Assembly: GCA_910591455.2 (NCBI GenBank)
Contig: OU342807.1
Location: 3,245,001 to 3,309,000, forward strand
Reading direction: 5' to 3'
DNA length: 64,000 nt
From: Pholis gunnellus
Lineage: Eukaryota > Chordata > Actinopteri > Perciformes > Pholidae
The notes beneath the pieces were generated by a model. The model did no database searches and was not told the DNA's origin. It saw only the letters and a list, made by a program, of their open reading frames with translations. The translations under genes and the position numbers were made by a program. Below, piece after piece: positions 1 through 14,600 of this stretch (position 1 is the first letter of the stretch; each line of letters starts with the position of its first letter).

Positions 1-670
1 CGTCTCAGCCGTCTATTTAAAGATGGATGCGCTGGCTGGCGGACTGCGGGGATGATCTGATGGATTATGGTGATAATCCAGCCCGCTGACATACTTCCCC
101 TTTATGCACCGCACTCACAGAGGGTCTGAAACACAAGAGAGAAGAACAGTCCATCAAAAACAACCACATCCACATGGCACCCGTTGTCCCGTCCTGTCCT
201 ACCTGGTTTAGAACAAAACTTGTACCTGGTTTAAAATGAGTCAAAAGACGCTCCATTTGAGCAGACACAGCTGATATGTTTATCGCTAGATATGCTAACT
301 CTGTTAATGGAGCTGTCTTCAACATTCTGAACATGAATATAGCAGCAAACTGTTAGGATATAGAGGAGTAATGTCTTCCCCGAGCAGAGAATGCAAGCGT
401 AGCACCCACCCGCTATAGTTCCCCCTCAGGTGAACACTGTAAACTCCGTCACCGCTTTCCCCGTAGATTGCACTGTTAGCTCTGATAGGCTGATGTGGAA
501 ATGTTGTGTTTTAAACGTTCACTGGGGAGACAAAAAATCCCGTCAGACTGAACAATCACATCTTGTAACCTTCCTCACAACAATACATGAAACAAACATA
601 AATGGCATATTTACGTCACGTTTTTCTACATTTCATTCCATCGTCTTTGTTTCTTAGGAGAAATGTGTTA

Positions 671-925
671 AAGCTGCATTCTCTCTAATGTCCACCAGGG
701 GGCGACTCCTCTGGTTGTATAGAAGTCTATGAGAAAATGACTCTACTTCTCTCTTGATTTTTTACCTCAGTAAACATTGTAAACATGAGTTTATGGTCTC
801 AATCTCTAGTTTCAAGTCTTCTTCAATACAGCATGATGTTCATTTAGTACATTATGGTCCATTTAGAGTCAAACAGACCATAAAGCAGGGTGTGCTTTAG
901 GGGCGGGGCTTATTGTGATTGACAG
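671..925 (+). repeat. Dispersed repeat, copy 1 of 2 in window
   Basis: This roughly 250-bp segment is found again, reverse-complemented and nearly unchanged, at 39504-39750 inside npepps. Shared landmarks are CCACCAGGGGGCGAC near one end and GGGGCGGGGCTTATTGTGATT (GCAGC-type variant in the other copy) near the other. It has no coding potential. It is probably a short non-autonomous transposon or SINE-like family; the family name cannot be given from the sequence alone. Confidence 0.75.
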
Positions 926-1323
926 GTCGCTGCCACCACCAGAGACGTATACGTCACTCCACTGCATTCTATGGTAGCTTCTGTTCATTGGTGGCGAAAA
1001 ATAACAACTGATGAATCTGAATCTGATGCTAGTTAAACATGCACATCACTGCCTCATTCAAGCTTCCGCTACATTGACGTTGACAACAGGCCGCCATGAA
1101 GCGGTAAAGCGTTCGCAGTGTTTGAATTAAACACAGCAGATGACTGAACCCACTGACGTACTACGACTATCTGACGAATTGAGATGCGACCATGAAGAGA
1201 ATTAAGTTGACCGCTTTGTATAATCCATATCACATTAATGTTCAGCCCGTGCCATTAAGTCTTTGAGTATCTGATAAAGGGGTTGTGGGTTTGTATATAT
1301 ATATACATATGCAAGGCCAGCGC

Positions 1324-1325
1324 GC

Positions 1326-1357
<32 letters not shown>

Positions 1358-1467
1358 GTGTGTGTGCGCGCACTTGTAAACAGGATTTCTCTAGAAAAGG
1401 ATAATGCTCTCAGTGGAGGCATTATGTATCCATTTAGCTTTTAACTTAGATTAACACACAGAGTATC

Positions 1468-1560
<93 letters not shown>

Positions 1561-1590
1561 ATGTGCGTGCGTGTGCGTGCGTGTGTATAT
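1324..1590. repeat. (TG)n microsatellites
   Basis: Two TG/CA dinucleotide tracts lie close together at about 1324-1372 and 1472-1590. The second is nearly pure for about 90 bases. The antisense open frame rich in His and Thr across it is only a product of the repeat. Confidence 0.95.
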
Positions 1591-2656
1591 TTAGAGCGAA
1601 ATATAGCGAGAGAGTAAATTGACCCCCTTTTTCTCAGCTTCACAGCAGCATCAGCTGGGAAGCGATGCTGATTCAACAACTACTCTTTCTGGGCTCCAGA
1701 TAACAAATTAAAACGAAACGTATAAAGTCAACAATGTCTGCGCTTTGTTTATTAAACACTAAAGTTACTTAAAATATTGCATTCAACAATAAAACGACAT
1801 CAAACCCCTGCACACTCTTTAGTTTCAGTTGAACTGTTACTCTCATGCTGTTGGATGCGTGTTATTGAACCTAAACTTTAACCGTACTTAACGTTCAGAT
1901 AGTGGACATATTATTAGCAGGGATTTACAACATAATGTTAATAAAAATGGAATTTAACAGGAGCCCTCCGCGGAATAACTAACAAAATGCAAAGCAGCTG
2001 GTGCTTATGGTCACCACACTATAGTGTTGAATTGCTGGTTCGTCATTTTCCAAAAAGTTCCCAGAAAGTTTCAAGGAGAGAACTTTGTCATGTTGTGCAA
2101 TTTATAGTGAAACCACTGTTTAATGGGCTCTTTAAACCACATTATTTGCAGAAATCATATTAAAATGATTAATATTAGTAAATGATGGACCGAAGTAGTA
2201 TTTGCTGAAGGGCTCTTTTATTGGATTAATGTTGTCTCTGTTATTTTGTTCGCTCCCTGGTGTAATAATGCAACAAAGACTCATCCTCCGTGTCTTTCAG
2301 GTCACAGTTACGGTCGATTCTGTTCTGTAACTGAGCAGCTGTCTGTCTGATATAGTTACACACCACAGTGTGTAGCTATATAAACATGAAACATGGTGTA
2401 ACTATTGTCATTTCTGTTTAATCAAGACACTTTCTCTATAATGTGTGAATCCACATGGGGGCAAGAGGGAGATGAGTAAATAAAGGACAATTAAAACCAG
2501 TTCAAACTCATAAAAGAAGCACTTAATTAGAAAGAACTAGCACCGTTTGTTCTTATTGTTGTTCGTCTTTAAAGGAAAAGGACGGACAATCTAAAACACT
2601 TCAGACAAGAACAGAAAGACAATAATGAGAATAATTCATCTCTCCGTTTCCTGCAG

Positions 2657-5600
2657 TGCGTACCGAGTCCAGGTCAAGGCTTTCAGCTGGGTCAGTACTG
2701 CTGCCGCTGCAAAGAGGGTTTCTACAACCCAGAGATAGCCCCTCGAGACCCAGGTGAGTCTACGGCTAACCTCTGCTGCCCAACAGGAGGAATCACTTCT
2801 TCACTGCACGTTTAAACACAACCAAGAGAGAAGATGGTATTCCTGTCCAGCCTTTACTAAACACAGGCTTTGTTTGATGTCCTTTGTTTTCCTATATCTA
2901 TATCTTTCTCTTCTATAACAGAGAGGAGAAGACCGTGACGGAAAGTTAAACTAATTTAACAATAATCGAACTAGTAGCTCAGGTTTGCAGATTTGCTCCC
3001 GTTTTATTTAGCATGACCGAACTTTTTAGTATCTTTTAGTTTGTTGCTTTTTAAGTTCCTCTCACGCTCCCATCACCACATGCTCGGTAAAAAAAGGCTT
3101 TAAAAACTCACTGTACAGACGTACACAGTTAGCTGGCGAAGAAAGTGGAACATCGAGCAGCTGACGAGTCAGATATTTTTCCGCAGGAGTTGGTGGGGAC
3201 CAAAAAAAACAGAGTTAAAGGTCCAGTTTGTAGGATTTAGTGACATTTAGCGTTGTGGTTGCAGATTGCATCCAACTGAATACTCCTCCGCTCAACTCCT
3301 CCTCCCTTTCCAAGCGTGTCAGAAAACTACGGTGGCCTTCAAACACCCTGGAGCCGGGGTTTGGTTTGTCCGCTCTGGGCTACTGTAGAAACACGGCGGT
3401 GCAACATGGTGAACTCTGTGTAGAGGAACTACCTATGCAGATATGAAGGACTCATTCTAAGCTAGCGACAACACAGCGATTCTTAGTTTAAGGTGAATAT
3501 ATTCTAATGAAAACATAGTTATATTATGTTCCATTTCTGCTAATAAATCCCCCCAAATCCTACACATTGGACCTTTAAAAGAGAGTGAATATTGGACTTT
3601 GATTCAAGAGAAAATATGAACAAACTAACCTAAAAGTTGAAAGCTGCTGAAATGGTGATAAAGCTGCGTTGAGTCTAAGAATGAATTGTGCAGCCTTAAT
3701 TGAATTGTGGGTTGTTTTTTATCCACTTACTTTTATTATGGATTATACTCTTACGGATAAAAAGCACATGGTTTTTAACATGTACATATCGTCATGTCAC
3801 TGTCTTTATAAATCCTACAGGCTGTAGATTGTGTATGTAGACGTGTGCTCTATACACGCATATACGGTGCATATCCACCCATTTATTTATTTTATAACTA
3901 ATTATAATGTATACAACTGAATCACATATAGATGTTATTGGTGCTTTTTGTATATACACACCTATTTCTTCACATACTTGTGTCCTGTCTATTCTTTGTT
4001 GGTCCAGCTTTGCTGTCGTGTCTATTTCTGTGCAAAGTGCATTGAGATCAATGCAGAAGCCGGAGTCGAATTCCTGCACACAGCTTCATATATTCACTCG
4101 ATCCTTTAGAAAACTTTAGATTTTTGTCTCCATTTTCTCCCATTTTGAGTGTTCAATCAACTATGAACCTCGTCTCTGCTCCTCAAAGTGGAACATGGAC
4201 TCACTGTTACTTTAAAGCTTTACCAGGAGATCGGAACATGCAGTTCACTAGCAATCATCGGGAGACGCAGCGAAAAGCACAGGACAGGACAGGTTTCCCC
4301 TTCTTCAAACACAGGCATGTTCGTAAGGGTGCATGACCAAGATGGGACTCAAACCCGGTTCTTTTATCGTTGGCAGGCTACCTTTCATTATTTTCTAATA
4401 TAGGAGAGGAAACATCCTTTAGAGACATGAAATGCTGTATGTAGTGTACTGTTTTTGGAAGTCACATGTATATGAGGTCTTCACATGGGTTTGTGTAGGT
4501 GTCGATGCAGATGGTGGCCCTGTGAACAGGAGTGACGGCGGTACGTGTTACCCGAACATGCCCATCTGTCTGCCGTGCTGGCCGGGCTGCGAGAGCTGCC
4601 AGGACGGCACCCCCTGCTGGGTGCAAGAGGCCTGGCTTCTCAGGGGCGGCGTGCTGGCCGTCCAGGGCGTCTTCATGCTCCTCATCTTCGTCAGCATGCT
4701 GGTGGCCTACAGGCATCGTCGCAACCGGGTGAGTCATCAGGTCTTTTTGGTTCAACGGGGCCACCGTACGGATGGGGTTGGATGGAGGAGAGCTGTTCCC
4801 GGCGTTGAGCCGTGATACATTATGTCTTTCTATAGCATACGAGTCTACATGTGTTGCTTTTGAATCAATCTTTCAAACTAAATCTTTTGTTTTTTTCAAT
4901 CGCGGATGTTACAAAATGGTTAATTTCATCATTCTCGTGACACAAAGGATGCAGGAACAAACTGAAACCTTTTTCCAAGCCTGTGCTGCATTAGCATTAG
5001 AGGGTTACTTTCATTAGTCTTCCTAAAAAGCTGAAACATGACGCCGAGGTTTTCTTTCCATATTAAGTCAAATGAGCATCTATACCGCTGTGGAAGCCCA
5101 AATCCTGTCCTGCAGAGGATTACTCTTTTTAAAATCAGAAACTATCTCAAAATAATGTCTTAGTCAGTCACAATAATGAGATACTAATTCAAAATATTGA
5201 GGAAGTTTGTCCTTTTTTTAAAAAGTTTGTTATTATAATGACTAACAGGATTATCACAGTGGCAGAAATGAGCTTCCATACATGCTGTAAACTGTATTTG
5301 AGTTAAAACAGTTAAAACAACACTTGTAATGTTACCGTAGCATACAGTTCGCATTGTGATTTGTTAGCTAAGACTAATGGGAGTTGTAGTTTTTAAAAGC
5401 TAATTGGATAATCATTGGTTTATCTTGGTTGTGGGAAAAACGCTCTTTTGCCCTTCCAGTGGAATAATTGTGATGAAGTGCCCTCAAGGATGCCCTTCCA
5501 GTAGAGCAAACAGGATAAAGTGCCCTCTCCTAAGTCCTTTGACAGTATATTATAACATGGAACTACACTGTTCAAGTCCTTTAACTTCTCAACGAGCACC

Positions 5601-8600
5601 ACATCTTCTTTTTTTTAACTTTCTAACGGGTTCTTTTTCTCGTCCCTCAGAGGATCCGGGCGTCCGGCCTCCTGCTGCTGGAGACGATCTTGTTCGGCTC
5701 TCTGCTCCTCTACTTCCCGGTGAGTGTCTGACCGAGCTGAGAGTGTCAAGAGATTAGAGCTCTTTACAGATCACTGCACAGCACAGCGCGCCACGGATTA
5801 TATCATAATGGACCATTTTGTGGGAGGGTGAAAGAGGGTGAGGGCGTGCGAGTGTGTAAGTGGGAACGGGTTGGGCGGTAGTCGACAGTTTACATAAATC
5901 AATCTTTAGATTCATTTTACCAATTAATGAGCCGTTGAAGTAAATCAGCCGTGACTTTGTACCCATGTGACTGCTGAGCTGGTGCTCTATACTGCAGGTT
6001 ATTGATCATTGACTTCGTTTAAGATGTGATGTGTGAACACGTTAATGGGCTCCTCTTAACTGCACACTGGTGGGACGATTTCAAAAGATCGTAAAAAATG
6101 ATCGTGTTTTTATTTCAATCAAGTGTCGTCTCCATAAAGAGTAACGTCAATGTGTCTTCCAACACACAGCGGTGATTGAGTTCCCCGTGCACAGGAAGTG
6201 GCTTTTGTCGTTGGTTTAGAATGAATTAAAGGAGTCAAAGGTTCAGTGTGTAGCATTTAGTGGGATTTATTAGCATAAATGGACTGTAATATTATTGAGA
6301 ATCTTTTCTTTACTGTATAATAATCTGAAGATAAGAATTGGGTTTTTGTCACCTTCGAATGAGCCGTTTATATCTACATGCAGGTCCTCATCACGGAGCC
6401 GGCCGCCGTGTTTCTACGGTAGCCCATAACGGACAAACACAACACGGGCTCTGTAGGGACATTCGTGCTTTTGCGTTTACGCATCGGCCACCGTCGTTCT
6501 CTTACGCGCTTGGCAACGCGGGAGAAGCTTCAGTAAAACTTTTATTTCACACTGTGATGGTTAACGTTAAACTATCCGTACAGATCACGGATCGACAGCG
6601 GTCCGTTACACTAGTAATCCTGATTCATTTGCCCAATTAAGGATTCTTTTAGGATCATGGTTTGTATGGGGTTTAGTTGAGGTTGAGGCTGGGTTTGATA
6701 GGCTGAGACACCTGTCAATCAGGCAAACCTGCTCTAAAGCATACGCTCAGCTGCCAGTCTGTTGGGTACATTTAGATAAAACTGTTCTCGAAAGGTGCTG
6801 ATTGAGCTCTATGATGATTTTGAAGGCGTTTGTTATTGTCAGATGCGTCGCTAATCTTCAACTTCATATTAGCTCATCCAGTACTTCAGTTCCACACTGC
6901 AATGAATACAACTGTTGGATATTCAGTGAATACATTTATACTATTTCTTTGAGACACTTGCACGATGGATCACTAATAATAATACTGTCTGTCTTTCATA
7001 TGAGGCAAGAGGACACTTTCCTCTAATATACTATCATAGAATATTAGTGTCGCGGTTGTTCATTTACTTCAAAGTTTAGTTGAAACCCATCAAACCCAAA
7101 CAATTTTCTTCCTTCTTTTATATATATACATGTATATATGTTCCGTTTGTCACATACACAAGTAATATTTGTCACAATTGTAAGCAAACCAAGAAATATC
7201 ATTTGTACACGCTCGAGTACAATAAGGGCAATGCAAAGGATTCATTGAGGACGACACAGAGGATATACAACAGACTGACATATGAGTAAATAAAGCACAA
7301 AGTATACATTGAACTTATATTCAAACTATGACATATTTACCCTACACAGTGACAGGAAAGGAGGGCAGGAAATGAGCTAAATCTTTTACGGGGCGTTTGT
7401 TTGGAGAAATTCAAAGGTAAATTGCAGCCCACATACCTGAGTGTAGTTCTGAACGTCCCAGATAAAAGGTCAGAGTTCACTCTCTCATCTCGGCGAGGGG
7501 TCACTGTGGTCGGGGCGGCCATTTCATCTACAAACAGATCACCTGCTGAAGGGCTCGTTCTGGTGTGCAACCTGGAGAACCATCTCAGTGATAGAAAGTG
7601 ATGCTGATAGACGCTGATTGTACGGATCAAAGATTAGAAGTATACATGCGGGACAAATTTGACGTACTTTGAGAAATTGGAGAAAATGGAGAATATAATC
7701 AGCAGATTAATCTATAATGAAGAGAACCATTAGTTAATTAGTTACAAATGAGCTCCACCTCAAGCAACTACAGTTAGACCCTGCTTATATATATCTTTAT
7801 GCATGAGTATTGATTCATTTATAATATTATTTTGTATTGAGTATATTTACTTTATATTTTCCGGGTTATTCATATATATATATATACATACAAAACATAC
7901 ATATACATTCATATATATATATATGTATATATACTTATATATGTATGTATTAGTTCTGTAGGTATTAAGTCATAAACCAAAGCGTTGGACAAATTCAAAT
8001 TGTGACCTGATGATGGCGCTAGATGGAAAGTCAGAGTATTACAATTCATCGTGAGGGGAACATGAGTTTGTGAACCAAATTTTGTGACAATGCATCCAAA
8101 AGCTGTGGAGACATTAAAAGAACAAAGTCACGGTGGCGCAGAAGAAAAAGTTAGAGGTTCACTTCTCATTCAGAACATTTCGGATTCACGGAAACTTCAC
8201 GAGGTTATCGAAGAGCACCAGGACTTTTAACTTGACTCCGCCCACCGTAGCTTCAGATCAACCAATCAGATTACTTCTCAGACTATATAGACACCAATCT
8301 GACTCTGAGTGCACGCGGGCCTCATCTGCTGATTAAAGCTGCATCCGGTTGGGTGTTTACCGCACGTCGTCTCTGATTCCATATGTATTCACTCTGAGCG
8401 GTGTGATCCTCCCCCGAGAGGTTCGAACACAACAATGCAAATTTGCATTCACGTTTGAGGCTTTCGGCTGATGCTCTTAGTGACGGAGACGGACTGTCAA
8501 CAGCAGCATGAGCTTTAATTCTGGGATTACAGTCATTCGCTCTACTGGTACTGTTGAATGTGACTGAACGTATTTACAATGCAAAATAAAAACATATTCA

Positions 8601-11600
8601 TTCTGATGTGATGCTTTTTGGCCATTGATGCAGATGAGACGTGTATGACGTGTTTATCTGGTCGTATACAGGAAGACAGTAATAGCAGCAGTAACACTAC
8701 TAACGGCAGTAGAAGTTATAGTAGCAGCACCAGCAGTTGCAGTACTACTACTACTACTACTACTAGTAGTACTTAACTTGTGGTGGATGAGGTATTCAGA
8801 TCCTAAAGGTATACCAGACGGTAGAAAAATTACAAGTACCTCAACTACAGTACTTGAGTTAATGTACTTAGTTACATCCACCACTTGTACTTGTACCACT
8901 AGTAATAGTAGCAATAGTCGGTGCAGTTGTACTGCTAACAGTTACAGTAGCTCCAGTATTAATTACGTTAATTATGATTAGTTTCATAATCAGGTTCATT
9001 TGTAGATTATTCGTGATGTATCGATTTTTTTCGTTTGGTCTACAGAATGTCAGACAATGTCAGTGGTAGGAATAGTAGTAGTTGTTGTAGTAGTACTAAT
9101 ATTAAGGGTACCTATTAGTGGTCTAGTGCTAGGTTCTTGTAATACAGTAATAGCATTTCATAATTGCAGCTGAGGTTGTAAAAGTAGCGGTTATAGTACT
9201 AGTTTTATGAATAGCGATATCTATAGTAATAGTATTAGCAGCAGTAGTAGAAGTAGTGGTTGTAATAGTAAGTTTAGTTTAAGTTTAGGTTTAGTTTAAG
9301 TAATTATAATACGACTTTTAAGCAGCAGTGATCGCAGTAGAACTACGAGTAGATCGTGTAGTTTGATTTACAGGAAGCGTCTGTCCCTGCAGGTGTTCAT
9401 CATGTACTTCAAGCCGAGTACCTTCAGGTGTATTCTGCTCCGCTGGGTCCGAATGCTCGGCTTCTCCATCGTCTACGGGACAGTCACTCTGAAAATGTAC
9501 CGGTAGGTTTGGTTTCCGTTATTTTACAGTAACATCCCGTTAGATTTCAACACAACAATGATTCCTCCAACGTTCAGTTGATTGAAAACATTCAAGTGTT
9601 CGAATCACAGTCTGTGGTCTGTACTTATACTAGTATTACACTTACGGAATTATTGTACTCACAGAATTTGTATTATTTATCGTCTTAAATGCCAACAGTG
9701 CTTCGAATTGGCTGTGTTTGAAATGTGCCATATAAATAAAGCTGCCTTGCCTTTTTTTTTTTGCCTCGCAGGGTCCTGAAGGTGTTCCTCTCACGCACGG
9801 CCCGGAGAGTGCCCTACATGTCCAGCCTGCACTTGCTGAGGATTCTGGGAGTGATGCTGATGACGGTCAGCTGGTTCCTGTGTGCGTGGACGGTCGGCAT
9901 CCTGCAGAACCGCGACAGGAACATCCCGGTGTTCATCACAACCACCACGTCGGACGGCCAGGGGTTCAACCTGTGTTACCTGGACCGCTGGGACTACATG
10001 ATGGCTGTGGGTGAGTGGCAGCAGAAGTGAAGATGAGCCTGGACACCTGAGAAAGATTGATAGATCCTTTCCCTCCAACAATGCAGTTATTTCGGTTTTT
10101 ACATATGTAATAAACTAGATTTTGAATACATTTATTTTCTCAATTTGCGTATATTGTGACCTCAAATATTGGTCATGAAATTATTACGTTGAAGTCAATA
10201 TTAACTTTTATCAACATGGAAGAAAAACATAGTAAAACACAGAAAATAAATATTACAGGATAATTCCGTTTTTTTATAATTTGGGTGAAATTTTCATCAT
10301 TTTAGTCATCATTTCTCTCAGTAAAGGCAGTCTAAGAGCACAGACCTCCAGCAAGGCCATGCCCAATCACGTAACGTTAACGAAAGTGAAAAATAATTAT
10401 CCACCCCGTGATTCGGACCCACTTTTAAATGTAAAAACAAAATAATCTCTCTTTGCACAGGAAATCTGTGTGCACACAACTACAGTAAGTACGTTAGGTC
10501 AAAGTTGAGTCGTGAAACTACAGTACCACGGCTAAAGTTGATACAGTAACACAATATTAAGCATTTGAAGCAATATCGGAACGCTAGAACCGTACTAAAC
10601 TCTAACAAATTGAAAAAAAACCTTTGTTCTACCTCAGCCGAGCTTCTGTTCCTGTGCTGGGGCAGCTCCCTGTGGACCGCCGTCAGGCCGGTTCCCTCAG
10701 CCTTCCACGAGCCTCGCTACATGGGCATCGCCATCCACAACGAGCTGCTTCTCTCCTCCTTGTTTCATCTGTTCAGGTAAAACCGTGAGCATGTAGCTGA
10801 ACCTCAGAAGGTACAGGACAGATAACATCCCCCAATATGCCCAAGCAACATACCCTCAGCAATATATTTGCAAAAACAGTGCACTGATGTGACATGATTT
10901 TGTGTTTTTTTTCTGTTTGACCTCAGGTTCGCTTTTTCCTCTCTCCATCCTGATTGGATGTTGCTGCTCTCCTTCACGCACACCCATGTGACCATCACTG
11001 TGACACTCGCCCTGCTCTTCATTCCTAAGGTACTCGTAGCATCTTGGGGTGGAAGAAGGAGTCAAAGTAGACAAAAGGTCATCAATCAAGCATTAAGTCA
11101 TCTCTGGAGATCTTCTTGCCTTAATCTGGGTTTATTTAAATTAGCCATGCCATCTAGCTAAATACTACCAGCATTCTCTTAAGTTAGCAGTCAACTTAAA
11201 CAATTTAGCATGTGATATATTGCATTAGAGCCCGTTGTCGTGCATACCGTTAGCATGATAACAAGCTAATGTTTGGCATGTTAGCGTAACATGCTACTAT
11301 TCAGCGGTGGACAAAGTAGTCAGATCTTTTACTTAAGTAAGAGTAGTAATACCAAAGTAACTAAAAGCCCTGCATTCAAAATGTTACTTAAGCAAAAGTA
11401 CAAAAGTATCAGCATCAAAATGTACTTTAAGTACAAATACACTCTGCAAAATGACCCATTTCAGAATAATGTATATTATTGAGTTATAACAATCAGAAAC
11501 GGTTTATGGCCAAGAATGTTTGCACATTCAATAATTTGACTCGGCCTTGGTGCATAAAAGAAAACTAGTTGATGTGTAAATCATTGTCCTGGGGATGTAA

Positions 11601-14600
11601 GAGTGAGCCAGTGGGGGTTCTGGGTCTTGTTGATGATCCCAACTGCAGTTGGGAAGAAAGTGTTTTTGTGTCCTGATGGACCGCAGCCTCAAACAGTTTG
11701 TGCCCAGGGTGGGAGGGGTCGGCCACAATCTCTCTCTTGAGGCAGGTGGAACTTCTTCAGCTGCCGCAGGAAGTACATCCTCTGCTGTGCCTTCTTGATG
11801 AGCGAGCGGATGTTCAGCTCCCACTTGACTTCGGGGGTTATGATGGAGCCGAGGAATCTGAAGGACTCAAAAGTGTCAACTGGGAAATCACACAGGGGGA
11901 TAGGGGCTGGTGGGGCTGCATTGTTCAGGAAATCCACAATCATCTTCACTGTCTTTAGAGCGTTGAGCTTAAAGTTGTTTTGTCCGCACCACAATTATAA
12001 CTCTTGATACATTAATGTTGCAGCTTGTAAAGGTGGAGTTTATTTCCTACTATATATACTGCCATTTTGTTTTGTTTTAGAACAATCAATTATTTGTTGA
12101 TTATATTTTGTTTTCTGAATCTTCAAAGTAACTTAAGTTATCAGATAAATGTAGCGGAGTGAAAACTATGAGAATTCGTAGACCATGAAAGTATTGAATT
12201 TCTTTTACAATATTCTGTGATAATGCATCCAATAATTTCACCGTGAACTCAAGTGTATTTGAATGTGTATGACTACAAACAATGTTGTTTTCTAATGCCA
12301 AAAGTTAACATGTGTATATTTTACTCCTGTGTGTCCTCCACAGTTTCTCTATGTGTCTAAGCCGGGGAGAGCGGAGATTGCAGCAGAGGTGTATGAAGAT
12401 GAAGTGGACCTGCGGCGCTCCGGCTCGTACCTCAACAGCAGTTTTCACTCTGCTTGGAGTGAACACAGTGGAGTGGACCCAGATGACTTTCGGGTAAACT
12501 CTCTTGTCGCCTCCGAACGATGTTATCACTTCGCATTGGGAAATCATTTACAAAATGTGGAAGAAATTCCTAAGATCACGTTTAAATAAGGAAAATAAAT
12601 GTACCTTAATTTCAGTCATGATCAGATGTAGACTCACTTAAACAGATCTTAAATGTATTATAATTCAAATAATAAATTAACAGTTAATACAATCAGCGGT
12701 AGAATGAACATATACAGTATAACCTTTCTCCACCCTTTATCCTTAACCTAAACGGTGTTCTTCTTACATGAAAACGTGTCTTTTACCTCTCCTCTGACTT
12801 GTTACTCTCCATATCTTTTCCTCTCCTCAACCATTTCCTCAATCCCTTCATCAATTTCCTCCCTTCTTCATATGCACCAGGATGAACTGAGGAAGTTATA
12901 TGCCCAGTTAGAAGTCCACAAGACCAAGAAGATGACCGCAAACAACCCACATCTGTCAAAGAAGCGAAGTTCTCGATGTGCTTTGGGGAGATCCATTATT
13001 AGACGCATTGCGGAGATCCCAGAAAGCATGAGCCGGCAGTGCAGCCGTGAGGACAAAGATGGATCCTTCCGCAGTAGGATCAGTGTGAATCAATCTGAGT
13101 CTTTCAGGAGGACCCCAGATAATCTCAGTATTAGTTACAAAAGTTCCATGAAATCACCCTCCATGCGCAAGTCCCAAAGTGATCATCACTATGTCAGGGA
13201 AAGAGACCCATCCTTGCGTGACTCCATGTTAAAGGCCAACGCTGTGAAGAGATCTTCCCGGCAATCTGAGACAGATTCCTTGGATTTGCCACCAGGAGTT
13301 TGCAAGTCAGCCAGTGCCCAAAATCTGTCAATTGATACCAATCTCCTGCATCCTGATCACACCAGGCTTCATAAGTCCTGGAGTCTAACCTCAACTACCA
13401 CCCATTCTATGGAGAACATACCGAAGATTAACAGAGCCAGCACAGTGCTGACAAGGTCCCGGCAGAGCATTTCCATTAGTGACCAGACCCGGAGTGCTCT
13501 CCAGTCAGAGTCATTTGACAAAGCTGAGGTCTGTCCTTGGGATGTAGATCAAGAACAACCAGGGGATAAGAACCAGAAACATGTTACCTACGCAAACTCT
13601 GAGGAGGGGTCGGACAAAGGGCCAGCATCTCCAGAAGTGCTCGTCTGTCCCTGGGACCATTTTTCACCCGTAGAAAAGCACCCTTCAGAGGATAGGGGAA
13701 TAGGTGGAAGTGACTCCCCCAAACCACAGGCCTGTGTGTCTGCAAGTGCACCAGGCACTCCAAGACCAAAGGTCACAAAAGATCAGCGCGTCTTCTCCTT
13801 CCGCAACACCAGCAGTAAGTGGCTCGCTGTGAAAACAGTTGTAGATTCCTTTAAGGAGGGGATTTTGATTAAAGAGGATTCTGTTTCACAAAAAAGTCAG
13901 GAAAGTGCTTCCACCATGCCATCTAGTCGACGTCCAAGCAAGGAAAAGAGGTCATTGCAGAAAAGAAGTATGACAACAGCAGAAAAACCATGTCTCGTGA
14001 AACAGAATGCCATCAGACTTTCTTCTGGGGATTCTTCTGACAGAAGCCCAAGAAAGCTTGCGATCGTGAAATCTGCGGTCTACCCTTGGGACATGGATGA
14101 TATGCAAAGAGATGGCACTTATGAAAATGTGTTTTTATCAAGGCAGAACAGCAAACGTAGTAGTATTAGTTCTTGGGAAACTGCTAGCAGCTGTAGAACT
14201 CCTTCAACTCACAGAAGAGGAAGCAATCGAATTACACCAGTCCCCAATACTACCTTCACAGATGTGTGTCCATGGGATGGAGCTGGTACCTCCAAGGAAG
14301 GAGAGGGACTTATGAAGCAGCAGAGCATTAAAGCAGACGTCTGCCCTTGGGACTCACAGGTATCTCAACCATCTAATGTATGTCCATGGGAATCTCAAGA
14401 GCAAGGGAATGTGAACAGGCAAGGAAGTGGTCGTATTGAGGCGTGTCCTTGGGAATCACAGGATATTCCAGTCATTTATTATACTAACACATCTAAAGAT
14501 TCACAAGGACAACAGTCTTTGAAACGTAAATCAGCAGATGTATGTCCCCGGGAGACTGCGGGAAGTCCCCAACCTTCAGTAAAGGAAGATAACGAATATG

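Larger units (their letters stand above)
1..2656. other. Non-coding DNA upstream of the first visible gpr179 exon
   Basis: No exon could be supported here. The 5' exons of gpr179, which encode the signal peptide and extracellular Cache-like region, must lie before the window start, so this stretch is best read as a gpr179 intron. It holds a dispersed repeat at 671-925 and two (TG)n microsatellites at about 1324-1372 and 1472-1590. Short open frames here have no recognisable product. Confidence 0.6.

Noticed and set aside
1446..1679. His/Thr-rich minus-strand open frame
   Set aside because: It is the (TG)n tract in antisense.
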